Below are positions 7,832 through 14,249 of a stretch of DNA of 37,078 nt, one piece after another. The notes below the pieces were generated by a model. The model had not been told where the DNA came from, did not search any database, and worked only from the letters and a program-made list of their open reading frames with translations. Numbering within the stretch: the first letter of the stretch is position 1; every line of letters begins with the position of its first letter. Both the position numbers and the translations under genes were made by a program. Source of the stretch: Kiritimatiellia bacterium (GTDB lineage: Bacteria; Verrucomicrobiota; Kiritimatiellia; JAFGHX01); assembly GCA_016929905.1 (NCBI GenBank), contig JAFGHX010000377.1:1-37078 (forward strand), in the 5' to 3' direction.

Positions 7832-9367
7832 ATGCACCGTAGCACGACAACAAAGCCCAAATCCGCGGATGAAGCGAGTCTGCTGCCGTTCCTAGGCCCA
7901 CTGCTGCTCTTCGTGGCAGCTGTTCTGATCTGGGCAGACGTGCCTGGCCGCCTCCTTGCGCGTGCCAAGACGACGAATTCTGCTTCGTTGATGATTCTCG
8001 ACGATTTCGCCCCGGGAGATGAGCATGGCAGGACAGTGTCTGAGACGGCCCGGCAGGCCGCAAGTGTCGCCTGCGACGTGATAGAGATCGATGTCTTCAA
8101 AGACAGGGGCATCGATCAGGCAAAATCCACCATTCTCGCCTATATGCGGGAGCACCCCGACAAACGCCTTGTCATCAATATGAGTTTTGGATGCTACGGA
8201 CGAATCAAGAAACTCGACGACCTCATAGTGGCCATCTCGCGGACCAATGTGATCGCCGTCGCGGGGGCGGGGAATGACAACACATCTCTGTTCTTCTATC
8301 CGGCCGCCTACCCGAGCGTCATTGCCGTGGCAGCCTGCGACCAGGATGGAGAGAAGATGCGTTACTCCAACTATGGCGTTCATATCCAGGCGTGCGCAAG
8401 ACCGGCAAGGGCTTTGAAGTACGAGGACGAAACCACGGAGTTCATCACCGGGATGATGCGCCTCAAGGCGGGAACGTCGTATTCGGCCCCCAGAGTCAGC
8501 GGCATTCTTTGCTTGCTGTGGAATCTCGCGCCCAATGCGTCTCGCCAGGACATTCTGACCCGTCTCGCATCTCTGACTCGGGCCTCCCGAGATGCAAGCC
8601 TCTGCGGCGCGCCGATTGTCGACACCGACGACCTGCATCGAAAACTGGTGCCTCGCCTGTACAGAATACGTGCCTGCAAGAAGTGGGTGGGGCCAATAGG
8701 CGTCCTCGCAAGTCTGGCATGGTTCCTGTGTGCCTGCTGTCAGGTTGGGGAAGAAATGAAGGAGAAGAAGAAGGAGGAGGAGATCCGGAAGTCCCGCACG
8801 GCTGCCCAAGAAGGCGGTGCTTCTGCCATGTTCAGCCTGGCAGAGCGCTACGAATCTGGCCACGGTGTTGCGAGCAATACCGAGAAGGCTGTCGAATGGT
8901 ATCAAAAGGCTGCTGAGGCGGGAGACGAGCGCGCCAAGAACGCGCTGAGGCGACTGGCCCGAGGCAGCAGGCAGGGGGACGCGGACGACTACGGCGCCTT
9001 CAAGAAACATATGGATCTGCTCGCGCAAATCAACGCTCCGGAGGAGTTACGGCGACACGTCCTCGCAATTCTGAGGTCTTCGACAACCTCGAGTCCTGCT
9101 TCCCCGGATTCGCCCGCTGCCGATCCTACTCCGGAACCCGAAGAACCGCGACATGAAGACTCAAGGCCGGTGTCGCCTTCCGCGCCTGCCGCCGGCTCGC
9201 CGAGGAAAGAGGCCAGACTTCGCTGTCGAGCAAGGACGAAATCCGGCGCGCAATGCGGGCTGCTCGCACAGCCGGGCTCAGCGTTCTGCCACGTTCACCA
9301 ACACAAGCAGAAGCGCGACTGCCGCGTGGAAGCCCGGTTGCATGCCGGAGCGCGGAGGATGCGTTAG
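7832..9367 (+). CDS. membrane-anchored subtilase (S8) fused to Sel1 repeat and C-terminal Cys/His cluster
   Basis: A 511-residue protein. Residues 17-35 form an N-terminal membrane segment. A compact subtilisin-like domain follows at 50-255, with Asp57 ('MILDDF'), His65 ('DEHGRTVS'), oxyanion Asn148 ('VAGAGND') and Ser216 in 'AGTSYSAP'. Asp and His are only eight residues apart, against tens in classical subtilisins. A second membrane segment lies at ~286-303, then a charged coiled stretch 'EEMKEKKKEEEIRK'. One to two Sel1 units follow at ~325-378 ('AMFSLAERYESGHGVASN'), then a Pro/Ser-rich linker, then C465-x9-C475-x10-C486-x2-H489 in 'CRARTKSGAQC' and 'GSAFCHVH'. The last pattern is shared with small zinc-binding motifs. 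ATG 7832 has GGGAG eight bases upstream, and another ATG lies nine codons earlier at 7805. The protease could face either side of the membrane. Its target is unknown. Confidence 0.75.
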   Translation: MHRSTTTKPKSADEASLLPFLGPLLLFVAAVLIWADVPGRLLARAKTTNSASLMILDDFAPGDEHGRTVSETARQAASVACDVIEIDVFKDRGIDQAKSTILAYMREHPDKRLVINMSFGCYGRIKKLDDLIVAISRTNVIAVAGAGNDNTSLFFYPAAYPSVIAVAACDQDGEKMRYSNYGVHIQACARPARALKYEDETTEFITGMMRLKAGTSYSAPRVSGILCLLWNLAPNASRQDILTRLASLTRASRDASLCGAPIVDTDDLHRKLVPRLYRIRACKKWVGPIGVLASLAWFLCACCQVGEEMKEKKKEEEIRKSRTAAQEGGASAMFSLAERYESGHGVASNTEKAVEWYQKAAEAGDERAKNALRRLARGSRQGDADDYGAFKKHMDLLAQINAPEELRRHVLAILRSSTTSSPASPDSPAADPTPEPEEPRHEDSRPVSPSAPAAGSPRKEARLRCRARTKSGAQCGLLAQPGSAFCHVHQHKQKRDCRVEARLHAGARRMR

Positions 9368-9478
9368 CCCATTGACAGTTGATCAGCGACAATTAGAACT
9401 GCGTTCAACGACAATTGTCATTGTGTGTGTCGGGTCGCGTGTGTGTGTCGGGTCGGACCACCTTTTGAGGGGAATTTC
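9368..9478. repeat. direct (GT)n-TCGGGTCG repeats and 10-bp palindrome
   Basis: Two copies of a GT run followed by TCGGGTCG at 9421-9437 and 9439-9455. Just before them is the perfect palindrome GACAATTGTC at 9410-9419. It lies right after the subtilase stop and before the decayed transposase. Function not apparent. Confidence 0.45.
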
Positions 9479-9700
9479 CTATTTCTGTATCAACAGACTC
9501 AGCGTATTGGTCGAGTCGGCCTTCAGGAGCAGGTGGTTGGAAATGATGCACCACGCCAACACCGAGACACCGAACTGTCGCGTGGCATTGTAGAGTCGCC
9601 TGCGGTACTCGTTGCGGTGCACCGCGAATCGAAGCAGGAAACTCCGATCAGAACACCGAGCCTGCCGCGCCGTAGCCTCTGGGCGAAGGCGGGTGGGTGA
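9479..9700 (-). pseudogene. decayed Y1/REP-associated (RAYT-type) transposase fragment
   Basis: The - strand reads 'CSDRSFLLRFAVHRNEYRRR', then 'LYNATRQFGVSVLAWCIISN', then 'HLLLKADSTNTLSLLIQK' and a stop. This matches the first third of REP-associated IS200-like (Y1, HUH) transposases, in which the helix 'R..YRR.L..A...GV.VL.WCI' is followed by 'SNHVHLLV'. Here the 'VH' pair is missing, so the second histidine of the metal-binding HxH is lost by what looks like an in-frame 6-base deletion. The catalytic Tyr region is gone entirely. The start side is also degenerate, running into a palindrome. It is non-functional as it stands, but it shows that a RAYT once worked near these GTAG palindromes. 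Confidence 0.7.
9665..9693. repeat. REP-like palindrome with GTAG
   Basis: CCGCGCC, GTAG, an 8-12 base centre, then GCGAAGGCGGG. It shares the framework CGCC-GTAGC...GCGAA-GGCGGG with the copy at 33803-33829. The overlap with the degenerate 5' end of the transposase fragment suggests an insertion or a natural end element of that transposase. Confidence 0.5.
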
Positions 9701-9818
9701 CATGGTAGGCATGACCAGGGACGACTTATCTGTTAACGCGCGGCATAGGGTCCCTCTGATATCACAGCTTCAACGGCGCTTACAGCAAGTAAGCAGTAAC
9801 CGTTAAGCTGACGGGGAC

Positions 9819-10013
9819 GTAGCCGCGCGCGCCAGCGCGTGGGTAGGAGCCACGTACGATTCGTGGCACGAAAGCCACCTCCTGGCCTCGGCGGCTACGA
9901 ACTGATGCACGCCCTGATCCGCAGTGTCCGGATGTGGCCGCCGACGCCAGGAGGTGGTCGGCTGGTCGAGTGTCGTTGCTGAAGCCCATCCACGCGCTGG
10001 CGCGCGCGGCTAC
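9819..10013. repeat. nested inverted repeats (195 bp) with GTAG/CTAC ends
   Basis: Outer arms 9819-9842 and 9990-10013 are perfect 24-bp inverted repeats: GTAGCCGCGCGCG, then CCAGCGCGTGG. Inner arms 9875-9894 and 9938-9957 are inverted repeats of CCACCTCCTGGC(C/G)TCGGCGG with one mismatch. Between them, GCCACG...CGTGGC at ~9850-9868 forms another small stem. The left inner arm ends in GGCTAC (GTAGCC when read on the other strand). No coding potential is seen. The layout is a mosaic of GTAG-headed palindromes. Confidence 0.75.
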
Positions 10014-10043
10014 CACGGCGCAAGCTCAACGGTTACTCAAAAG

Positions 10044-10103
10044 AGGAAGAGCCGGGACGGCTCTTCTACCCTACTCATCCTGCGCAGCACGAACCGATGC
10101 CGA
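10044..10103. repeat. 60-bp copy of palindrome plus 3' end of an SGNH-type gene
   Basis: Nearly identical to 5881-5942, with a single 2-base gap. It contains the GAAGAGCC...GGCTCTTCTACC hairpin (10046-10070) and then the bases that in the SGNH gene encode the C-terminal 'RHRFVLRR'. At this site those codons no longer belong to any gene. Either the element carried flanking gene sequence during copying, or a paralogous hydrolase gene once ended here. Confidence 0.7.
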
Positions 10104-10200
10104 GTACACAGGATGCCTCACCGGACGATGACAGACGCTTCCCAGCGGCTGTCAGTGGTACGGTGCAGGCAGATGTTCGGCTCCCGTTTGTTCTCGGGCC

Positions 10201-10316
10201 CAACGTTCAACGCTCAACATTCAACGTCCAACTTTCAACAGGAGAGATCGCTGCAGCATCTGCGCTTGCCACCCACGTTGAACGTTGAATGTTGAGCGTT
10301 GAATGTTGAACGTTGG
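10201..10316. repeat. inverted pair of 7-bp tandem repeat arrays (CAACNNN / GTTGANN)
   Basis: Left array 10201-10239: five heptamers CAACGTT, CAACGCT, CAACATT, CAACGTC, CAACTTT and a final CAAC. Right array 10277-10316: GTTGAAC, GTTGAAT, GTTGAGC, GTTGAAT, GTTGAAC, GTTGG. The arms are inverted copies of about 40 bases with roughly 33 matching positions. Differences are mostly transitions, so one strand can still pair through G-U in RNA. The 37-base centre is unique. It lies in the gene-free zone 3' of the helix-turn-helix gene. Confidence 0.75.
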
Positions 10317-10458
10317 CTCCCGCCCTCGTCTTTTCCACTTCGTCGTTTCCAATTGCCTGCCGAGCGGCCGCGAGAAGGCTGCGACACCCGTCCAACATCT
10401 GTCAGCATCCCGCCGTTTCCGAGGCCGGGGGTCCAGCAAACAGCCGGCCAGCCCCGTA

Positions 10459-11919
10459 TCACTTTCGCTTTGAGTTCTCTCGGGTGAGTGCCACGGCATC
10501 GGCCATCGTGAGGAAGGAGCGAAGCCAGCGGCTGCGCCTGTACCCGAAGCAGCCCTGCGCCCTCAACTCCGCATACAAGTGCAGGTCCGAGCCGTCCTTG
10601 AGCCCCCCGATCGGCCAAATCTGCTGCAACGGAAGCCATCTCAGGCCATGCTGCTGCCTTTCGAAGCCCCGCAAAAGCATCGAGATCTTCCGCACCAGGC
10701 CGTGGCCCTGATACACCGAGTCGTGTGACCGCAGTAACGGCCAGTCGCGCGGCTTCAGGGCAAGCGCTTCCACTCTTTCCGGGTTCCTCGAAAGCTCCAC
10801 GAAAGGCTTGAACCGCATCACATACACGCCGGATAGCACCGGGTAAGATTCCACGGCTTCCTGCGGGATGTCGCCCGGGTGTTCGTAGACCTCGTCGCCG
10901 CCGGGACTCACATAACCGTAACGCGTACGCAGGTCGTCCTGCTGAACCGGGTTCACCTCTCTGAGGGCGTCGTCTTCGATGTAATCGCCGCTCGCGCCAT
11001 TACGCTTCTTCGCCAATCTGCCGGCAGGCGTGGTCGCCCAACGGCGCCGTTCCTCCTGCCGCTGGCGCGGGGACAAATCCCGGCAGAACGCCACAATGTC
11101 CAGATCCGGCGCGTTCAACAGCTTCTCATAGCCCGCGACCACGTCCTCAATCGCAAGGCCCAGCAGGTTCGAGTCGGCAACGCAGACAACTTCAACAGAC
11201 TGGTTCACCTTCTTGAGGGATTCGGCAAACGTTGCAGGGCCGGCCGCGGCCCTTACCGGCTTCCCGTCCGGGAGTCTCAATTCGACTCCGTTCTCATCGC
11301 ACAGATTGATCTCCGCCTCCTCGAGCACATGGACCGTTCTGCCGAAGTCCCCCCACGTCCTCAAGTAGTCCCTGATCAAATCGGTCCATAGCGACGTCCC
11401 ATGCAGGTAGACCTGCATCTGCCGAGGCGTGTCCCTGAGAATGTTCTGAATGGGACGGTGGCCCCTGTGGCCGAGGTCAACCAGGGCTCTCGGTTCGAAA
11501 CAGCCCCCAAATTGACGCGCGTATCCGCCGCACTGGATCACAAACACGAATCGACCGTCGCACATGCTCTCCACAGCCCTCTGTTCAGCCGTCTTCTCCA
11601 GAAGGTGAGGAAACCGGCTGGAAAGCGAGAGCAGCCTGAGCGCCCCGCTCGTGATCTTGCACGGCTCCTTCTCCCATCTGAGTACAGTGTCCCTTGAGAC
11701 ACCCAGCCTCTCTGCCAGTTGCGCTTGGGATAGGTTCAGCTTCCGGCGCAAGCGCTTGATGGCGGCGGGGTCCAGATCGGCCTCCTTGTCCGGGGGATCC
11801 TTACGCCTGCCTCGGATTCTCTTCTTCCCGCCGGTCGCATCAGCTTCCCTCTGTTCCAAGGGCCAGTCGTCATCTTCCCGTCGCGGACCCAGGATCTGAA
11901 CAGCCGTCGCTTGTTTCAT
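10459..11919 (-). CDS. helix-turn-helix protein with large unrecognised C-terminal region
   Basis: A 486-residue protein. After a basic, low-complexity first 45 residues, residues ~50-105 are a Cro/C1-type (HTH_3/XRE) DNA-binding domain. Recognition region: 'LSQAQLAERLGVSRDTVLRW' at 63-82. The remaining ~370 residues match nothing I recognise. They contain 'GRFVFVIQCGGYARQFGGCF', 'MQVYLHGTSLWTDLIRDYLR' and 'SVEVVCVADSNLLGLAIEDV', which read as alternating strands and helices of a globular alpha/beta region. No Walker, nuclease or methylase motif is evident. The ATG at 11919 is the first in frame and its ribosome-binding site is weak. The gene is divergent from the FG-GAP gene across the MITE, and might autoregulate there. 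Its size and unknown effector-like region make it a candidate for a regulator with a built-in sensor. Confidence 0.7.
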   Translation of the reverse strand: MKQATAVQILGPRREDDDWPLEQREADATGGKKRIRGRRKDPPDKEADLDPAAIKRLRRKLNLSQAQLAERLGVSRDTVLRWEKEPCKITSGALRLLSLSSRFPHLLEKTAEQRAVESMCDGRFVFVIQCGGYARQFGGCFEPRALVDLGHRGHRPIQNILRDTPRQMQVYLHGTSLWTDLIRDYLRTWGDFGRTVHVLEEAEINLCDENGVELRLPDGKPVRAAAGPATFAESLKKVNQSVEVVCVADSNLLGLAIEDVVAGYEKLLNAPDLDIVAFCRDLSPRQRQEERRRWATTPAGRLAKKRNGASGDYIEDDALREVNPVQQDDLRTRYGYVSPGGDEVYEHPGDIPQEAVESYPVLSGVYVMRFKPFVELSRNPERVEALALKPRDWPLLRSHDSVYQGHGLVRKISMLLRGFERQQHGLRWLPLQQIWPIGGLKDGSDLHLYAELRAQGCFGYRRSRWLRSFLTMADAVALTRENSKRK

Positions 11920-12024
11920 TGTCTACCGTCCATTTGATCCTCTGTTCCCTCTCCGTCACGAAAGGAACGCCCAGTCAAAGGTACCTGCAACAGACTCTAC
12001 GTGCAAGGCCGGGAGCACGCCGCC

Positions 12025-12189
12025 CAGCAATTCTCATTATGGCGTTGCTCCCGTTTGTAGTGTCGAAGATCCGCCTGTGGTGGAAGCCCCGTGAGGGGCG
12101 CTCCCGGGGCCAAAGGCATGTACGGACAGCCCTTACGGGCTTGACTACGAACGGATCTCGCCGGGGCGCCGCCATAATGAGAATTGCTG
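12025..12189. mobile_element. 165-bp MITE-like element, 20-bp perfect terminal inverted repeats, 9-bp target duplication
   Basis: Left end CAGCAATTCTCATTATGGCG (12025-12044) and right end 12170-12189 are perfect inverted copies. The nine bases CACGCCGCC occur immediately outside both ends (12016-12024 and 12190-12198), as expected for a target-site duplication. There is no reading frame for a transposase. The inside is itself structured: an inverted CCGTT(T/C)GTAG pair (12051-12060 and 12146-12155) encloses hairpins GCCCC-GTGA-GGGGC and AGCCC-TTAC-GGGCT. It lies between the divergent HTH and FG-GAP genes. A 9-bp duplication fits several IS families, and the parent is not identifiable by eye. 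Confidence 0.85.
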
Positions 12190-12271
12190 CACGCCGCCTG
12201 AACCCTGTCCCAGCCCCCCCCTCACGGGCACCCACATAAAAACGGCAATTAACACAATAAGATCATTCCGA

Positions 12272-12300
12272 TTGACTTTTAGGCGTTCTTATGCTACATT
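12272..12300 (+). promoter_or_regulatory. sigma-70-like promoter for FG-GAP gene
   Basis: TTGACT (12272-12277), 17-base spacer, TACATT (12295-12300), in a markedly AT-rich stretch (12236-12370) unlike the rest of the window. The leader to the GTG start is about 90 bases. Confidence 0.5.
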
Positions 12301-12395
12301 ATATTCATAATGGCTGTAAATATAATAGCATATGTGAGTTTTAAGGCTGTATTATCTGACTTAAACAATCGACTTGGGAGGCTAGGAGGTGTTTT

Positions 12396-13658
12396 GTGAA
12401 GAGGATGAGCAGACTGGGCATTGGATGGCTGGGCTTGATGATCGCGCTGACAATTCTGCGGCCAGGCCCCGTTCTTGGGGGATGTGACTTTGATGGGGAC
12501 GGGCTGGACGACTTGGCCTTGTACGGGGCGCAGACCTGGCACAGCGTAGTTCACCATGGTGGCATGAACTCCTTCCCGTTTGGGACCACCGGCAGTCTCC
12601 CTGCACCGGGCGACTTCGATGGAAACGGCGCAACGGACCCCGCCGTGTACACCCCGGAGACCGGCATGTGGCACATCATGGGAAACTTTGGGGGCTTCGA
12701 GTCCTCGGTCCACTTCGGCTTCCCCGGGACGCTGCCCGTAGTGGCGGACTATGACAGTGACGGTTTTGACGACATCGCCGTGTACCATCCGCCGACCGGC
12801 AGGTGGTACGTGAGTTCCTCGAGTGCCGGCTACCGGCAGTGGCAATTCGGATATGGCGGAACGATCCCACTCGCCTACGACTTTGACGGCGATGGCCAGA
12901 TCGATATCGGGGTCTATGATCCTGCGTCGGCTCAGTGGTACATCATGCAGAGCGCCAAAGGCTTCCGCACACTCCGCTTCGGCTGGTGGGAGGCCGTGCC
13001 CGTGCCCGCAGACTATGACGGCGACGGGGCAGTCGACATCGCGGTCTATCACGCGGCTTCCGGATCCTGGTATATCCTCGGCTCGTCGAGCCACTTCGAG
13101 GAGCGCAGATTCGGCTACGGCGGCACCGTCCCCATCGTGGATACCGATCTCGACGGCGACGGAAAGGCCGATCTGGTCCTGTTCCACGGAGAAGACCAGC
13201 GGGTGTACGCGATGCGGTCATCGGAAGGGTTCCGGACCCTTGCACTCGGAGGTCCCGGGAATGTGCCGGTCCCCGGTCCGGTTCGTTACTATCACCAAGT
13301 GAGTTCCAGCGCCACACGCCCCACCGGCGTTGTGAGCCTTGTGACACCCACGCACAAATGGCGACAACCTTCGCTCACACTCACCTTCCGCTGGGTGTTG
13401 AGGCTTCCCTCGAGCAGGAAGGTCGCCCGCCTGTACGTGGTCACGGACAAAGGATGGTGTGTTTTCGATGGCGGCCGCCTGGAAGACTGTTGGTATGCCG
13501 GCGCGAATTCATCGATGTTCTCCGTGACCCTCGACAGAGTCCGATACGGCGGTCAGAGCTTCGAATGGGGGGTAATCGCAGAGCTCACCGACGGTACTGT
13601 GCACTATAGCGACACGCGGCGCTGCTACAACAACTACTCCGAGCTCGGCTCGTGGTAG
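12396..13658 (+). CDS. secreted FG-GAP/VCBS-repeat protein
   Basis: A 420-residue exported protein. The signal peptide has the hydrophobic run 'LGIGWLGLMIALTIL', with likely cleavage at VLGG before 'CDFDGDG'. Six to seven FG-GAP/VCBS-type units follow (~residues 30-285). Each has a calcium-binding loop of the form DxDxDGxxD ('DFDGDGLDD', 'DYDSDGFDD', 'DFDGDGQID', 'DYDGDGAVD', 'DLDGDGKAD') and a strand with 'AVY...G.WY'. This suggests one beta-propeller blade set. The last ~120 residues are a separate beta-rich domain containing two Cys, 'VTDKGWCVFDGGRLEDCWYA'. The start is GTG 12396, with AGGAGGT five bases upstream. An ATG three codons in is spaced too closely. A ligand-binding or surface role is inferred, with no enzyme motif. 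Confidence 0.85.
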   Translation: MKRMSRLGIGWLGLMIALTILRPGPVLGGCDFDGDGLDDLALYGAQTWHSVVHHGGMNSFPFGTTGSLPAPGDFDGNGATDPAVYTPETGMWHIMGNFGGFESSVHFGFPGTLPVVADYDSDGFDDIAVYHPPTGRWYVSSSSAGYRQWQFGYGGTIPLAYDFDGDGQIDIGVYDPASAQWYIMQSAKGFRTLRFGWWEAVPVPADYDGDGAVDIAVYHAASGSWYILGSSSHFEERRFGYGGTVPIVDTDLDGDGKADLVLFHGEDQRVYAMRSSEGFRTLALGGPGNVPVPGPVRYYHQVSSSATRPTGVVSLVTPTHKWRQPSLTLTFRWVLRLPSSRKVARLYVVTDKGWCVFDGGRLEDCWYAGANSSMFSVTLDRVRYGGQSFEWGVIAELTDGTVHYSDTRRCYNNYSELGSW

Positions 13659-13741
13659 CGGCCGCTCATCAGAACAGAATCGCCCGCGGCTCATAACAAG
13701 ACATCTGTTGGTGAGCCGCCCCAACGCTCCCCGGCACGAAT

Positions 13742-13879
13742 ATGGCGAAAGCTCTGAAGGCCGCCGTGCTTCCGCCGTCTGAGGATTCGCCCCACAAGGC
13801 CGCCTTCTTCCTCATGATTCCGGGCGCCGCCGAGGTCTACGCCACCTACCTCCAACGCCTCGCCGAAAGCGGGCCATGA
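13742..13879 (+). CDS. possible 45-residue protein or gene remnant
   Basis: ATG 13742 to TGA 13877, reading 'MAKALKAAVLPPSEDSPHKA' then 'AFFLMIPGAAEVYATYLQRL'. The residue composition looks protein-like and the last part reads as an amphipathic helix. There is no clear ribosome-binding site and no family recognised. It could be a shortened relic of a longer gene. Confidence 0.3.
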   Translation: MAKALKAAVLPPSEDSPHKAAFFLMIPGAAEVYATYLQRLAESGP

Positions 13880-13885
13880 CGCGCC

Positions 13886-13908
13886 GGGCGTTCGCGAGCG
13901 AAGCGCCC
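13886..13908. repeat. palindrome after the FG-GAP region
   Basis: GGGCG-TTCGC, GA, GCGAA-GCGCCC: a 10-bp stem with one bulged base. No T-run. It could end transcription from the FG-GAP side or be another extragenic palindrome. 13909-14035 shows nothing I can assign. Confidence 0.45.
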
Positions 13909-14035
13909 AGCCTATCCCCCACGACGACGCGGACGTCAATGTCTACGGCCTTGTTTCTTTGCGTGTGGCCTGCTATGTTCCGGGTGTTCGTGCGCTGCTG
14001 CAGTCTTTCCGCGAACACCATGAAGACGGGTTTCA

Positions 14036-14249
14036 ATGTCATTCGGTCACAATGAGGCAGATACCCGCGCGAAGCTGATCGAGCCCGCCATCCACAAATT
14101 TCGAACGCAGCGGCACGGATGAGTGGGAGCACCCGCAAATCCTCCAAATTTCGGAGGTCAAACAGGCCGGCGGCCTCGCGACGCTCCAGGCCGCCGGCAC
14201 GCCGGCCAACCTGCTGCGTGAAACCAAAAGGAGGATGTTTGCCGCATGA
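14036..14249 (+). pseudogene. hsdR: type I restriction subunit HsdR, internally deleted (both ends kept)
   Basis: From ATG 14036 the frame reads 'MSFGHNEADTRAKLIEPAIH', the hallmark start of HsdR ('HNEADTRAKLIDPAL'). It goes out of frame at about 14094-14122. From about 14110 in another frame the DNA encodes 'DEWEHPQILQISEVKQAGGL', then 'ATLQAAGTPANLLRETKRRM' and 'FAA' with TGA 14247-14249. This is the known HsdR C-terminus pattern ('..eI..i.ev..aGG...L...G.pa..L.etk..lF'). The helicase and nuclease core, normally some 700-900 residues, is missing. The stop overlaps the start of the next gene as ATGA, as expected of the original operon. The product cannot cut or translocate DNA. Confidence 0.75.

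Noticed and set aside
10201..10316. CRISPR-like array
   Set aside because: The units are 7 bp without unique spacers, and no cas gene is in the window.
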